Positions 63,428 through 64,000 of a stretch of DNA of 64,000 nt are shown here, piece by piece. Below the pieces are notes generated by a model. The model was not told where the DNA came from. It ran no database searches and saw nothing but the letters and a program-made list of their open reading frames with translations. Numbering within the stretch: the stretch's first letter is position 1; each line of letters opens with the position of its first letter. Where the stretch lies: positions 1-64,000 of the forward strand of contig JBBSIE010000006.1 in the NCBI GenBank assembly GCA_038232235.1, in the 5' to 3' direction. The stretch is from GCA-002050365 sp038232235. GTDB lineage: Bacteria; Acidobacteriota; Blastocatellia; Pyrinomonadales; Pyrinomonadaceae. A program made the position numbers and the translations under genes.

Positions 63428-63729
63428 AGGAAGAAATGTTGAAGAGTTCAAGCGGAAAAATAGTTTCACGCGGTGTTGCGCGAAAAGTCTGAAAAGCCGG
63501 CTTTAATAAGTTTTAATTCTTTGTCGGAAAACAGAAAAGTTAAAGGTTAAGATAAAAAAGAAAAAAAGTTTCACAATTTCTGTTGAATTAGTTTGTAGAT
63601 TGTGCCATACTTTTGCAAAGTAAACGGATAGAGCATTTTACTTTATTTAGTTTGCACTGATATTTTTAATTTGCTAAGAAGAAAATTTGCCTAAAAATTA
63701 AAATACTTTTAGAAAAACTGGAGGAAAAT
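63428..63729 (+). other. Gene-free stretch before the PqqD-like gene
   Basis: Some 300 bases with no supported gene. A promoter-like pair TTGAAT and CATACT with a 17-base spacer lies near 63582-63611, about 120 bases before the start codon. An 18-residue frame at 63436-63492 with a short ribosome-site spacing is doubtful. I see no repeat or terminator. Confidence 0.4.
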
Positions 63730-64000
63730 ATGATCAACTCGTTGATACCGACTGCCCGCAAGGAAGGTTTAGTAATACAGGAAATGCCGGATGAGATTTT
63801 GGTATATGATTTGGAAACCAATCAAGCCCACTGCTTAAATCAAACGGCGGCATCTGTCTGGAAAAATTGTGACGGTGTAAATTCCGTGACGGATATAAAA
63901 TTAAAATTGGAAAAGGAATTTAATTCGGCTATACCGGAAGATTTTATCTGGCTGGCGATAGACCAACTTTCCAAAGATAAGCTGTTGGAAAAAGAGATCG
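63730..64000 (+). CDS. PqqD-family protein, partial (3' end outside window)
   Basis: About 90 residues are visible from ATG 63730, which follows GGAGG at a good distance. The sequence (IQEMPDEILVYDLETNQAHC then LNQTAASVWKNCDGVNSVTD) is the winged-helix fold of PqqD, with the LNxTAxxVW motif. PqqD-type domains bind precursor peptides for radical SAM or lasso-peptide enzymes, but single copies also occur inside exopolysaccharide loci. It follows the sugar genes on the same strand; the following genes are outside the window. Confidence 0.8.
   Translation, partial: MINSLIPTARKEGLVIQEMPDEILVYDLETNQAHCLNQTAASVWKNCDGVNSVTDIKLKLEKEFNSAIPEDFIWLAIDQLSKDKLLEKEI

Noticed and set aside
63436..63492. 18-residue frame upstream of the PqqD-like gene, considered as a peptide precursor
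   Set aside because: It lacks a leader/core pattern and any lasso-peptide Tyr-Pro or Gly core motif, and its ribosome-site spacing is poor; likely chance.
1..64000. CRISPR array or prophage
   Set aside because: No regularly spaced repeats with unique spacers and no phage structural or integrase genes were seen; repeats are only pairs or palindromes.

Overview
The window is a visibly AT-rich bacterial chromosome segment with an outer membrane: it holds ADP-heptose genes, a Wza/Wzc-type polysaccharide exporter, lipoproteins and a type IV prepilin peptidase. The gene mix (cobalamin radical SAM proteins, Wzc-type kinase loci with a PqqD-like gene, ankyrin and HD-GYP remnants, many intergenic palindromes) would fit an Acidobacteriota of the Blastocatellia type. 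That placement is an impression from protein style, not proof.

Region 1 (1-32.4 kb) is mostly housekeeping on both strands: an NlpC/P60 hydrolase running off the left edge, a saccharopine-dehydrogenase-like protein, an ion channel, two metallophosphoesterases (one YmdB-like), a dienoyl-CoA-reductase-like SDR, a tandem pair of paralogous secreted proteins of unknown function, gmk-rpoZ, a STAS protein, a B12 radical SAM protein, gmhB, asnS, an AmgK/MurU-like pair, a HemD-like protein, a UMF1 transporter, a LOG protein, an AIM24 protein, PTS Enzyme I, RNase P RNA and pilD. It is scarred: an ankyrin pseudogene (10.5-10.8 kb), a remnant of an HD-GYP C-terminus (12.5-12.75 kb), a truncated zeta-toxin-like fragment whose start has become ATA (16.2-16.5 kb), a Wza-like gene broken by one missing A (27.95 kb) and two MITE-like elements.

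Region 2 (32.1-37.9 kb) has a tRNA-Gly/tRNA-Cys operon with a near-consensus promoter, an oligopeptide-binding lipoprotein, NagZ and MutS. NagZ with the AmgK/MurU-like pair suggests the MurNAc-recycling shortcut that bypasses de novo UDP-MurNAc synthesis.

Region 3 (38.1 kb to the right edge) is one large surface-polysaccharide locus: Wza- and Wzc-like export and control, a GDP-mannose-3,5-epimerase-like enzyme, glycosyltransferases, Wzx flippase, Wzy-like polymerase, methyltransferases, a short UDP-glucose-dehydrogenase-like protein, an unusual HldC-GmhA fusion followed by the heptose kinase, a GT9 heptosyltransferase-like protein, a reductase plus UDP-GlcNAc-2-epimerase pair, a WbuB-like transferase, a WbpV/WbpL-like pair that could start repeat-unit synthesis, and finally a PqqD-like protein cut by the window edge. 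Sugar nucleotides are made, assembled on undecaprenyl phosphate by the WbpL-like enzyme and the transferases, flipped by Wzx, polymerised by Wzy and exported through Wzc/Wza.

The most noteworthy items are the HldC-GmhA fusion, the broken Wza-like gene, the AmgK-MurU-NagZ set, and a class of short intergenic palindromes built from repeated 7-8-base units.
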